NCBI GenBank assembly: GCA_002989075.1
Contig: PSQN01000005.1
Coordinates: 1,253,241 to 1,317,240 of the forward strand
Length of the DNA stretch: 64,000 bases
Source of the DNA: Arthonia radiata
Taxonomy: Eukaryota; Ascomycota; Arthoniomycetes; Arthoniales; Arthoniaceae
Reading direction: 5' to 3'
Numbering within the stretch: position 1 is the first letter of the stretch; each line of letters opens with the position of its first letter. The notes below the pieces were generated by a model. The model ran no database searches and was not told the DNA's origin. It saw nothing but the letters and a program-made list of their open reading frames with translations. This document shows positions 22,306 to 31,063 of this stretch, piece by piece. The position numbers and the translations under genes are program-made.

Positions 22306-23210
22306 ATGGCCAACCCGCGCATCGAAGAGCTCCCGGACGAGCCAGAGACCGACAAGAAGGCGCAAGCAGAAGACGCTGAGTCTAGCTCTGGGAGTGAAGT
22401 CGAAGGTGGCGAGGCCGGAGATGGTATGTTACTGAATTCCATGGGCTACCCTTGAAAGCTGCGATCGTTTGGCTTTGAGGCCAAGATTCTTCTCTGCGCA
22501 TTGACGAGACGAGAAGCTAATTCTGCTGCAATACAGCTTCAATTCCCGCTGGCGCTTCAGTTGCCGTCCACTCTCGCAACGAAAAGAAGGCGCGAAAAGC
22601 CATTGGCAAGCTGGGATTGAAGCACGTTGAGGGTATCACGCGTGTGACGCTTCGGAGACCCAAGGGTGTTCTCTTGGTCATTAGCAACCCAGACGTCTAC
22701 AGGAGCCCGAGCAGCAACACCTGGATGTATGTCAGCTCCTGCAGTTCCGAGCAAAGATCTCAACACCTTGGAAAATTCCCCGTTCCGCAACCACGATCAC
22801 GACGAAGCCAAGTACTAACACTCGCGTAGCATCTTCGGCGAAGCCAAGATAGAAGATCTCAACTCCCAAGCTCAAGCATCTGCCGCTCAACAACTTGCCA
22901 ACGCAGAACAGCAGAACGCCGCTGCCAGCGCCGCTGGCGAAGGGGGTCCAGGCAAGGGCAAGGCACCCGCCGCTGTTGAGGGCAAGAAGGATGAGGACGA
23001 AGATGAAGATGAGGGTGAGATCGATGACAGTGGTCTGGAGCAAAAGGTGAGGTGACAACGGCAGCGTATGCTACACCATTGAAGCTAATTCGTATGCAGG
23101 ACATCGACCTCGTTCAAACCCAAGCGAGTTGCTCGAAGAGGAAAGCGGTCAAAGCACTCAAGGAGAACGACGGCGACATCGTCAACTCGATCATGTCGCT
23201 CAGCATATAA
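22306..23210 (+). CDS. EGD2: Nascent polypeptide-associated complex subunit alpha
   Basis: Four exons: 22306-22423, 22537-22726, 22830-23046 and 23100-23210, all with GT..AG introns (one with a TACTAACA branch site), giving 211 aa. An acidic N-terminus leads into the NAC domain at residues ~50-110 ([20 protein letters not shown] is the family signature), then an Ala/Gln-rich linker and a C-terminal UBA domain (~172-211, [19 protein letters not shown]). NAC alpha pairs with NAC beta at the ribosome exit tunnel and shields nascent chains. The length matches fungal Egd2 closely. It is convergent with the ATP synthase d gene, ~500 bp apart. Confidence 0.95.
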
Positions 23211-23712
23211 GCTGTGGGTCGTTCAGTGCCGATCGGCGCAATAGTGCTTCAACGAACGTGCTGGAAGAGGCTGAAAATGTTCGAGGACCTCTGGCATTAT
23301 CTTGATAGCAATCCCAGTCCGAGTCGCGCGCACAAAAAGCAAGCTTACCACGCGCGATGTGTGGCGTCAGCATACTGAACATCCCAGCACGCTGCAATGA
23401 GAAAAGCGAGGCGGCAATGTACAGTATCTAGGTAGCGTGGAGAGCTGCCCCCCCACCTAACAGTAGTGAATCAACACGAGCCGCTACCTCTGTTGTATCA
23501 CCCACACAGTGTCGCTGCTTTTTTCAATCCGTTCCCTGTCTGCTATGTGACTTGTTTGCAGTCTTAGATGCTGTTATTGATCGTGTTGATATACACGGAG
23601 AACATGCACTAGGCGGCTGAGCAGCATGAAGGATGAACCAGAAAAATAAACAGACTGATGATGCCATTCGCTCTGTATACTACACGACTTCTGCCGTCCG
23701 CAGCTCTCCCTT
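23211..23712. other. Convergent 3' intergenic region
   Basis: Holds the 3' ends of EGD2 (plus) and the ATP synthase d gene (minus). No gene or clear RNA seen. Confidence 0.45.
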
Positions 23713-24407
23713 CTACAGTACTGACAAGTTGCCAAACTTCTCCTGGTAGCCGGGTGGCATCCATCGGTGGTTCTTGACCATGTGCTCCACCTTCTTCTCG
23801 ATTTCGGGCTCGGCAGTCATCACCTCGTCGACAGTCAATTCATCAAACGGCCGCGCCGACTCGATGTTCTTGAGCGTAGTCGCGAGATCCTTGAGTTCTG
23901 ATTCGGCGAGCTTGCTCGTCTCTTCGGCGTTCTTGACGGCTTGAACCTGTGCGGCAATTGCGTCAGTACAGTTGTCCGCGCATTTGTCTGGATCCTCGCA
24001 TCTCCCCAAAGTTTCCCCGACAATCTTCGCGCTCGCTCTCGAAGTCGCAACGTGGCCAACCGCTCACCTCGAAAGTTTCGATCCCCTTGATTTGCCTCTG
24101 CACATCGTAGCTCTGCATCTTGTACCCCTTCATCTGCTTCTCGACCTCGTCCACTACGGCCTGGTTCTTCAGCGTGCTGCGGTAGTGCTGGAAGTCGACT
24201 GTCTGCGAATGCTCAGACAGCACCTGTACTCGTCTACGCGCATCGTCATTGCGCTTTTTGAAGGCGGCGAGGGCGTTCGCGGTTCCGCCGCGGAGCCCGA
24301 GGTTGGTGCTGATGCGGTTCCAGTCGACTTTGGCGGCGGCGCGGGCCTGGCAGAGGTTAGCGATGGTAGGGCGTGTTGACAGGGAAATCTCGCACGGTCG
24401 CTGCCAT
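23713..24407 (-). CDS. ATP7: Mitochondrial ATP synthase subunit d
   Basis: Exon 1 is only 12 nt (24407-24396), the intron 24395-24347 is 49 nt, exon 2 is 24346-24068, and exon 3 is 23946-23713. The product is 174 aa, the same length as yeast Atp7. Family-typical segments include KVDWNRI near the start, [43 protein letters not shown] and the C-terminal [13 protein letters not shown]. The protein is part of the peripheral stalk of F1Fo-ATP synthase in the inner membrane. The four-codon first exon is easily missed by gene finders. Confidence 0.95.
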
Positions 24408-24639
24408 TTTGAATGTGTAGATAGAAGGGCGAAGAGAGCGGAGAGGTATTTGGAGGAGCTTGATGGGTGTAAGGGAGCTTTGCGAGAGGTTGAAGCCGAA
24501 AAGTGTCGGTATATTTCTACGTGGGACTTCAAGTCTGTGCAGTTGCCATCACGATGCATGCTTTGTTTATATCAGCAAGCAATCTTACAGCTGCTGTTAA
24601 TTCATCTCAACTCAGCCAAGTCCAAGCCAATTTTCGATC

Positions 24640-26136
24640 ATGGCGAATACAATACCCAGGGCCTGGCGACTGACTGGTCGTAGGCCAATATTCGATCTAT
24701 CGTTTACAAAGCACAGCTCACGAGTTCGCTTAAAACCAGTCCACAACACCCACACTCGCTTGTACAACACCTCCCAACCTCTTCAAGAATATCCCATAGA
24801 AGGTGTCTTCCAGCCGAACTCTCCCTCTCGACCGCTACCGCAGCAAAGACAGCAACCAAACACATACCTTCCTCAATCCAATCGACCGCCCTCACCGCAC
24901 TACTCACCCGAACCTCCACCTCCTCCTCCGCCCTCCTCATCCAGGACCTCCCTCTTCCTCTCTTGGGCGACCCGCCTCGTCGTCTTCATAAGCTTCACAG
25001 CGTTCGGCTTCACGTATCTCACCGCTGAAGGCCTATCGCGCGCCCCGCTCCCCTTCGCACCAGACTCCCCGGACGACCACGAAGAGCTCCAGCTCCTCGC
25101 CGAGGAGTACGATGCGCTCCCAATTGTGCAGGATCTGCGCTCGCTGTTTCAAATAGATCCGAGGACGAAGGAGCGCATACACGTCTGGAAAGAATGGGTC
25201 GCTTATCGCGGGCTGTCGGACCCGACCAGCAGGGGCGCAAGCTTGGAGCGGAGGGAGAATATGCTGAGCACAGGGCCGCTGAAGGGCAGCCAGGGACTTG
25301 CGGCGCAATCGGTGTTTTATAATGAAGAGAGCGGGCAGGTCATTGTCATTGTGAACTTTGGAGAGGGCACGTGTGGGTGGCCTGGTGTGGTGCATGGGGG
25401 TGCGATTGCGACAGTGGGTGATGAGGGGTTGGGTAGGGTGGCTATGAAGAGCGTTGTGAAGGACGCGCCCACCTCCACAAGCATGTTCGAGAGTCAAGAA
25501 GCCGGCAAAGGTGAAGAGGGCGACACCAGAGATGCGAAGAAAAGCGTCGTCACCGCCCGCCTCGAAACGCAATACCTCGAAAAGTGCGAGCCAGGCCAAT
25601 GGTACATTCTACTCTGCCAATTGGGCACAGGGACTGGCGATCCAGATCAAAATACCCGCGAGGTGTTGTTGGAAGTGGACCATACTGCGCCGCAGACGCC
25701 CACGAGCTTCACAAGTATCGGCGCTGGCCGATCACAGCGCGGGTTCAGCAGACCCGGTCCAACAGCGCCCAGTGAACCGACATCGAACACGCTGAACCCA
25801 CCTTTGCCATCCTCACCCAATCCACCGAAGACGACGCCCTCCGCACCTGCTGGAAAGCCGTCGCCCGCATCAGTCGACAGGGCGGAGGACGAGAGCGAGC
25901 TGAATTTGGGCTTCCGACGCTCGACAGATCGGAAGAAATATGCGCTGGGACTGCTTTTCTGTGCCTCGGAGGACGGGCCAACGTTGGGAGATATCGAGGA
26001 CTTTACCGCGCTTGGTGCGCAGGGCAGCGAGGCGAGCAAGAAAGACTTTGAGAGCCACGCTGTGCATGTGCATGCGATCGTACAGGGTCTGTGGATCGTC
26101 AGAGAAGGCCTTGCTGGACCGCCTGAGGAGTTCTGA
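24640..26136 (+). CDS. Membrane-anchored hotdog-fold thioesterase (PaaI/THEM-like)
   Basis: Single-exon frame of 498 aa. The N-terminus is Arg-rich and poor in acids (residues 1-40, possible mitochondrial targeting), followed by a Pro/Gln-rich linker with a poly-Pro run and one transmembrane helix at ~104-127. The hotdog region starts near 227, with VHGGAIATVGDE (251-262) matching the HGG(A/I)..D signature of the THEM/PaaI thioesterases, which cleave acyl-CoA. After the strand near 340-348 there is a ~75-residue Pro/Ser-rich insertion (~350-425), then a final strand-like segment near 433-442. It is head-to-head with ATP7 (232 bp apart), so a shared promoter is likely. Mitochondrial inner membrane location is inferred. 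Confidence 0.75.
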   Translation: MANTIPRAWRLTGRRPIFDLSFTKHSSRVRLKPVHNTHTRLYNTSQPLQEYPIEGVFQPNSPSRPLPQQRQQPNTYLPQSNRPPSPHYSPEPPPPPPPSSSRTSLFLSWATRLVVFISFTAFGFTYLTAEGLSRAPLPFAPDSPDDHEELQLLAEEYDALPIVQDLRSLFQIDPRTKERIHVWKEWVAYRGLSDPTSRGASLERRENMLSTGPLKGSQGLAAQSVFYNEESGQVIVIVNFGEGTCGWPGVVHGGAIATVGDEGLGRVAMKSVVKDAPTSTSMFESQEAGKGEEGDTRDAKKSVVTARLETQYLEKCEPGQWYILLCQLGTGTGDPDQNTREVLLEVDHTAPQTPTSFTSIGAGRSQRGFSRPGPTAPSEPTSNTLNPPLPSSPNPPKTTPSAPAGKPSPASVDRAEDESELNLGFRRSTDRKKYALGLLFCASEDGPTLGDIEDFTALGAQGSEASKKDFESHAVHVHAIVQGLWIVREGLAGPPEEF

Positions 26137-26308
26137 TCCTCGTGACGTGAGCGTATGGGATTGCATTAGCGAGGCGTTGGGAACAAGAAAGCACACAAGC
26201 ACAGTGTTGTAAAAGCACTGTTTTGGCAGGAAAACGACTGAAAGGCAGAGTGTATTAGTATTGGTTTCTATGGTGAAGCACATTCGAAGGTGCTTACTTG
26301 CATCTACT

Positions 26309-27304
26309 TCATTCATTCCACTTCCCTTCCCATACCCTGCACCCAACCTTCCGCTCGCAAAGCCAACAGCCCCCATTCTTAGAGGTCGTCCACTCCTTCG
26401 CCATGAGCATCTTACCTACTCTTCTCTCGTAGAAGACAACCTTCCTACTCCTTCCATAGTTTCTCCAGCTAGGGAATGCGATCAGGCTGTTGGGTCCTGT
26501 GACGGTCATGCCGACACCGCCAGCGAAGCTGCTGATGGATTTGATACTAGCATCGGAGGGCGTGCGGAGGATGTGACTTACCTTGACGTCAGGAGCGTAG
26601 TGTGAGGTGTATCGTGTGAATGTAGGGCGAAGGTGCGGAGCAGGTTTGATGACTTGAGGTGCGATGGTCCATTGGACATGCTTGAAGGGGCTCCCTAGTG
26701 CCTGTTCTTCTTTCTTAGCATTTCCGTGCTCGCTCGCAGCACAGCAATTGCCTTCCTCTCCTTCTGTATCAGACTCACCGTCTTCAGCACGCCGCTGATT
26801 GCACGTTAGTACCGCACATTCAGCGTTGAGATCTTGTACCGCACACTTGATCTCACGGTCTTCTGTTGTACCTGTGAGAGCTTGACGCAGTGCAACGCAA
26901 GCTGTACTACCAACACCGACGTCGGAATCAACGCTGCCAACACTATCAGTCCTCTCCGCGCACGGCGGGATGTTCTCATCATCAATGTCCCAGGGCACAC
27001 TCACACTCGCCTTTGCCCTGCCCACATTCAGCAGCTGTCTCGTACGCTGTGCTGTTCGCAATTTTTGGGCATGATTGCGTCGGCCTATCTTGGCGGCGTC
27101 AAGCTGGAGGGAGATGTTTGAGGGTCCAGCGGGAGGTGAGGGTGTGAGGCGGGGGAATGTGAGGGTATCGGTGAGTGAGGTGTAGGAGGGTGTTGGGGAG
27201 CATTTGGCGGAGAAGGAGGGCGTGGGGGAGTGGAGGGGGGTGGTGTAGTAGCTGGGGATGCTCGGGAGGGGTGTGGGAAGACAGCGGGAGGAGGTTGTTG
27301 TCAT
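26309..27304 (-). CDS. Unrecognised Ser/Thr/Pro-rich protein
   Basis: Open frame of 331 aa from the ATG at 27304. The first 80 residues are Ser/Thr/Pro-rich; a Lys/Arg stretch (residues ~73-90), an acidic stretch and a basic C-terminus follow. No known domain. A GTAAGT donor at 26581 and a CACAG acceptor ending at 26497 mark a consensus 85-nt intron; splicing it would end the protein soon after the junction, so either the unspliced frame is used or the C-terminus is shorter (~240 aa). Convergent with the thioesterase gene. Confidence 0.5.
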   Translation of the reverse strand: MTTTSSRCLPTPLPSIPSYYTTPLHSPTPSFSAKCSPTPSYTSLTDTLTFPRLTPSPPAGPSNISLQLDAAKIGRRNHAQKLRTAQRTRQLLNVGRAKASVSVPWDIDDENIPPCAERTDSVGSVDSDVGVGSTACVALRQALTGTTEDREIKCAVQDLNAECAVLTCNQRRAEDGESDTEGEEGNCCAASEHGNAKKEEQALGSPFKHVQWTIAPQVIKPAPHLRPTFTRYTSHYAPDVKVSHILRTPSDASIKSISSFAGGVGMTVTGPNSLIAFPSWRNYGRSRKVVFYERRVGKMLMAKEWTTSKNGGCWLCERKVGCRVWEGKWNE

Positions 27305-28247
27305 TGTGGTCTCCGCGTTTAATACGAAGGAATAGTGGGTACGCTTTGGAAATGGTCGTTCGCTTGATAGTATGGGACTTACTGATGTCTTACGAACGAG
27401 TCAAGGAGTGTGATCGATTAGCAGGGGAGTCGGTGTCTTTCTGTCTTGAAGGTCACTACGGATGAAGAGGCCAGACGAGTAAGGAATTTCAGCGGCCATT
27501 GTTCCTATGTGCGAGCGCCGTCGGTACGTTGCTGTGTGCAGGTCGTTGCATGCACAACGCAACAAGGCGATACACTGTTGCGACTGCCAGCACATCACGG
27601 ATAAGCGGATTCGGTGAGGAGACTCATGAGGGGATTCATCTGAAGACCAGCCTTGCGAGAAGGCCGTGGAGCTGGAGGTGGAGTGGAGAGTCCTAGGAAG
27701 TGCTTGCATGGCGAATGTGTAGCTGCGGGATGAGAACTCATGGCTTACAGCGATTGCAAGGTCTGCACTGTGCATGAGCGGGGAGGTCAGGGAATTTACA
27801 GGTGTGTTGCACAGTGCAGATCGGCTAAGATTCCAAGATCGCACTTTGCACGTGCCAGAGGAAACGGCGACCTCGTTGCATGTTCGCAGCACGAGGGTAG
27901 CGCCGACGTTGTGATGAGTTGTCTCATGGTGTAGCACCAGATCTGGACAACGAGGCGTTCTCTTTGTTCGCGGCTCTGACAACCCACGATCTTTGCTGGC
28001 ATGTTCCCGGTACGAGAGCTTGCAACGAAAATACAGTTCCGAAGAGCTGCAGGATTGTAGATTTCATAGTTTCTCAGCGTTGCCTTGCTCTGATTAGGGT
28101 ATTTGGAAAGCACTTTTGGGGTATTCAACCGCAGCTGCTCAAAGCTCTTAGGGACTCACCTACTCCGTAACCTATCCTCAATGTGGGCATCAGTGTAGCC
28201 TTGAATAAGCCACGATGTGCCGTTGCGCGCATGCTGGCACGTTGTGA
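27305..28247. other. Intergenic, no gene supported
   Basis: About 0.9 kb between two minus-strand genes. The longest frame (27401-27982, minus) has no domain or codon pattern I trust; short frames overlap it on the other strand. Confidence 0.4.
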
Positions 28248-29417
28248 TCACGTCTTGCGCCTCTTCGTTGGAGGCGCGTCCTTCTCCTCACGCTTGCCCC
28301 GACCTGATAGACCCTTGATCTCTTCCATATTGGCTTGAGCGATCATCTCCTCATCCATGTCCTCGAGCTCCGCTTCATCGAAGCTACCCTCACTGAAACC
28401 TTCATCGTCATCGTCCTCTTGAGCTTCGATGAACTGCTTGATTGCGTTCGGCCAGACGTCCTCAGCGAGGGCGAGCGCCAGCTCTTCGCCGTCGGGGAAG
28501 ACCTCCACGGCCATGTGCGTAGGTACCTCACTGAGGTCTTCGACGTCGTCGTCCTCATCAGCACCTTCCTCAGCGCCGCCGTTTGCTTGCTCGCCGTCGA
28601 CCTTCTTTGGTGATTTCTTGCTCTGCTCCTTCTCGAATGCTCTGGCAAGCTTGTCCTGAGCGGGCGAGATCCAAGGGCCATGATAGCTGAACCAGGTAAA
28701 GAAGGATTGGCTACCCTCGGTGCTATCATCGACCTTCCCCATCAGTGAAGCGTACTCTGGAAGCTTTTTGATCTCCTCTGCCTTGGCTTTTGCATCCTGG
28801 TAATCCTGAGCGTCTAGCAAATTATTTTTCTTCTGTGCGTCCCACAATACACATGCAGCATCCGTGAGGCCGTCGGTAAGATCCTTTCCGTCTTTCCAGT
28901 GAATCTTAACCGGCTCGGAGATGCGTCCACTCCAAGTTGGCGCGTCGTCGCCCTCTCCTTCAATTGAGCGACGGAACCAGAATTTCTTTTCGAACACCTT
29001 GTCTTCGAAGTATTCGTTCTCCTTGAATTGGAAGCTAAACTTCACACTGCGCGGCTCGCCGAATTGTTCGTCGTCGATTTCATCCTTGCTGTTCTTGAGC
29101 AGCGAAGCGAATGCCTCTGGGGTGCTCTTGCTCTCGAAGCGCTCGACGGAGAAGTCGGTGAGGTAGTTGGTCAAGACGTTGCTGTCCGATGGCTGGATGT
29201 ATTGATCGACATCTGGTGGCGCCTCTTCGAAGACGAGCGGCCAGAAGTTGGGGACGCGCTGAGCAAGAGCAGCGCGCTTCTCGAACGCGGATTTTGAGAG
29301 AGCTTCTTGGAATGCTGCGGTGATTGCGTCAATATTCTCGAAGGTGTTGTCTAGGTTGTAGAGTTCGGCATAGGTGGCTGGAGAGAGTTCAGGCTTGCTG
29401 TCGGTATCTTCGGCCAT
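28248..29417 (-). CDS. NAP/SET-family histone chaperone (Vps75-like)
   Basis: Single-exon frame of 389 aa. The NAP/SET core covers roughly residues 20-260, with a family-like N-terminal helix (NLDNTFENIDAITAAFQEAL), RVPNFWPLVF, SVKFSFQFKENEYFED and a SFFTWFSYHGP segment. The C-terminal ~110 residues are strongly acidic (DEDDDVEDLSE, EAQEDDDDEGF) and end in a basic PPTKRRKT nuclear signal. The family binds H3-H4 or H2A-H2B and, for Vps75, supports Rtt109 acetylation of H3. The long acidic tail is larger than yeast Vps75's (264 aa), closer to SET. Confidence 0.85.
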   Translation of the reverse strand: MAEDTDSKPELSPATYAELYNLDNTFENIDAITAAFQEALSKSAFEKRAALAQRVPNFWPLVFEEAPPDVDQYIQPSDSNVLTNYLTDFSVERFESKSTPEAFASLLKNSKDEIDDEQFGEPRSVKFSFQFKENEYFEDKVFEKKFWFRRSIEGEGDDAPTWSGRISEPVKIHWKDGKDLTDGLTDAACVLWDAQKKNNLLDAQDYQDAKAKAEEIKKLPEYASLMGKVDDSTEGSQSFFTWFSYHGPWISPAQDKLARAFEKEQSKKSPKKVDGEQANGGAEEGADEDDDVEDLSEVPTHMAVEVFPDGEELALALAEDVWPNAIKQFIEAQEDDDDEGFSEGSFDEAELEDMDEEMIAQANMEEIKGLSGRGKREEKDAPPTKRRKT

Positions 29418-31063
29418 GTCTGCAGTCGGCTGGAGCTGCTTATTACAACGCTTATTACAACAAACAAGTCGAAGATAATTCTACCTAATAACTCGGTGGC
29501 CATCCGCCCGAGTGGCCGAACCACGGGAATGAGGCTCCAAAATGGAATGCCGCCCCGCCGCCCCGTGAATTCCGCCAGGCACGCGACCTGGACGACGAAA
29601 ACAACAGCAAGCCACGCAAGGCCATCACCGGTCGAAGAGATGTCTTGACCGTCTCGATTGTATGCGCCTTTCCTTTATCACGTGCGTCTCGCGCTGTAAT
29701 GATCATCCCGGATCTTAACACAGCACGCGACATGCCAGCCAGAGTCCAGGATGCAGATGGGGTAGATAAAAGTTGGACTGCCCCTTGCTCTCGCTTCAGT
29801 GCACCCGTAAGAAGCAAAAGAAGATCAGTCTGGAGTCTGGAGTCTGGAGTCCAGACACGAGTTCAGCTGAAAGAACTCCCAGCTTCTCCAGATGTCACTG
29901 GACTGTCAAGATCCCTTGGCGTGGGTGGTGGGTGCGCAATTAGCTAGGGGAATGTAACGTCAACAAACTGCTTGGCCGAGGCTGGCGGCTAGCAAAATCT
30001 GAGCTGGTGTCCATGTCGCGAGACATAAAGCAAGAGGAAGCAGTTCATCACCGTTGCTCAAGGTCGATACTCTTTGCATGACTCCTCGTATGAGTAACAG
30101 CACGGTCAAATGATCTTGACAGCAAGACGCCAAGCGCAAGCATGTCGGCACTGTCGGCGCTTGGGGCAAGGATGAAGAATGATCTGCTCGGGCAAAAGCT
30201 GGGGAACGAAGCTCGATCTGGCTCCGGGATCTGCGCCGCGTTGTCCCCTCCCTCTCCTGCACCACACGCCGTTGATGGAGCCGCGATCTCTGGCGACTTC
30301 GGCGCCACGCCAGCAACCTCGAGCCACCCAATGCAGGTACAGCCGATGCAGCCATCGCTGTCTAATTTCTGGTCAGACCAACAGCATCTCTCTCCTGTAC
30401 TGCGCATAGAAGCGTCGAGATAATCACTCAGTCCGACTACTGCAGCACATGCTACGCAACGAGAAGCGCCGAGAAAGCGGGGGCGGAAGATGGGGTGCAT
30501 GGTCAATCTGGGGAACGCGTGAAGTACACAGCTACTTCTGCTCCCTGCAACAATAATGGGGTGCCAACAATGACTTCCAACGCCTCGACTTGCACACTCG
30601 CTCTGCCACAACGGAGAAGCATCGCGTCGACTCGCCCAAGACCCACTCGGATCTGAACTTATTCCGACGACTGTGAACTTTAGTTGCCCGTTTGGCCGGG
30701 AGCGCCCACTCTTATGAGTTGCTCGCAGCGTGACATGCTCTTGCCCCTTTTACCTGACATGCTCGTGATGTCCTTGTTGCTAGCTTCCGCCGGAGTTGGC
30801 ACGCGCCTTCTCCACTATGTACCCATGATCGTTGTTATTCGTGCATGTCTATCCGTGTTTAGTTCACTGTTAGGTTGTCGTCCGTCTTAGCCAACCCCAC
30901 GGTCTCCAGACCCCCACGCATGCTACTTAATATCCTTTCCATTCCTTCCGACCATATTATTGTTTGGATGCTTTTGTCACGGCCTCTTACAAAGTCATAA
31001 GTGTAATACTAACCCATCGACTCATTTGCCTATAGGCCTGTGCCATACACAAGCCTCGCAGCG
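29418..31063. other. Long divergent intergenic region
   Basis: About 1.6 kb between the NAP/SET gene (minus) and glutaminase (plus). A short tandem repeat of GTCTGGA (three copies) with a palindromic end lies near 29828-29855. Frames of 70-190 codons overlap on both strands around 29960-30611 without domains. It presumably contains the glutaminase promoter. Confidence 0.4.

Noticed and set aside
23655-23722. Possible C/D box snoRNA (TGATGA then CTGA, ~65 nt apart)
   Set aside because: No terminal stem could be formed and the D box overlaps the ATP7 3' end; chance match likely.
27401-27982. Minus-strand frame of 193 codons
   Set aside because: No domain; its parts do not join by good splice sites; the other strand is similarly open.
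29960-30611. Overlapping frames on both strands upstream of glutaminase
   Set aside because: Composition artefact in a promoter region; no domain or conserved start.
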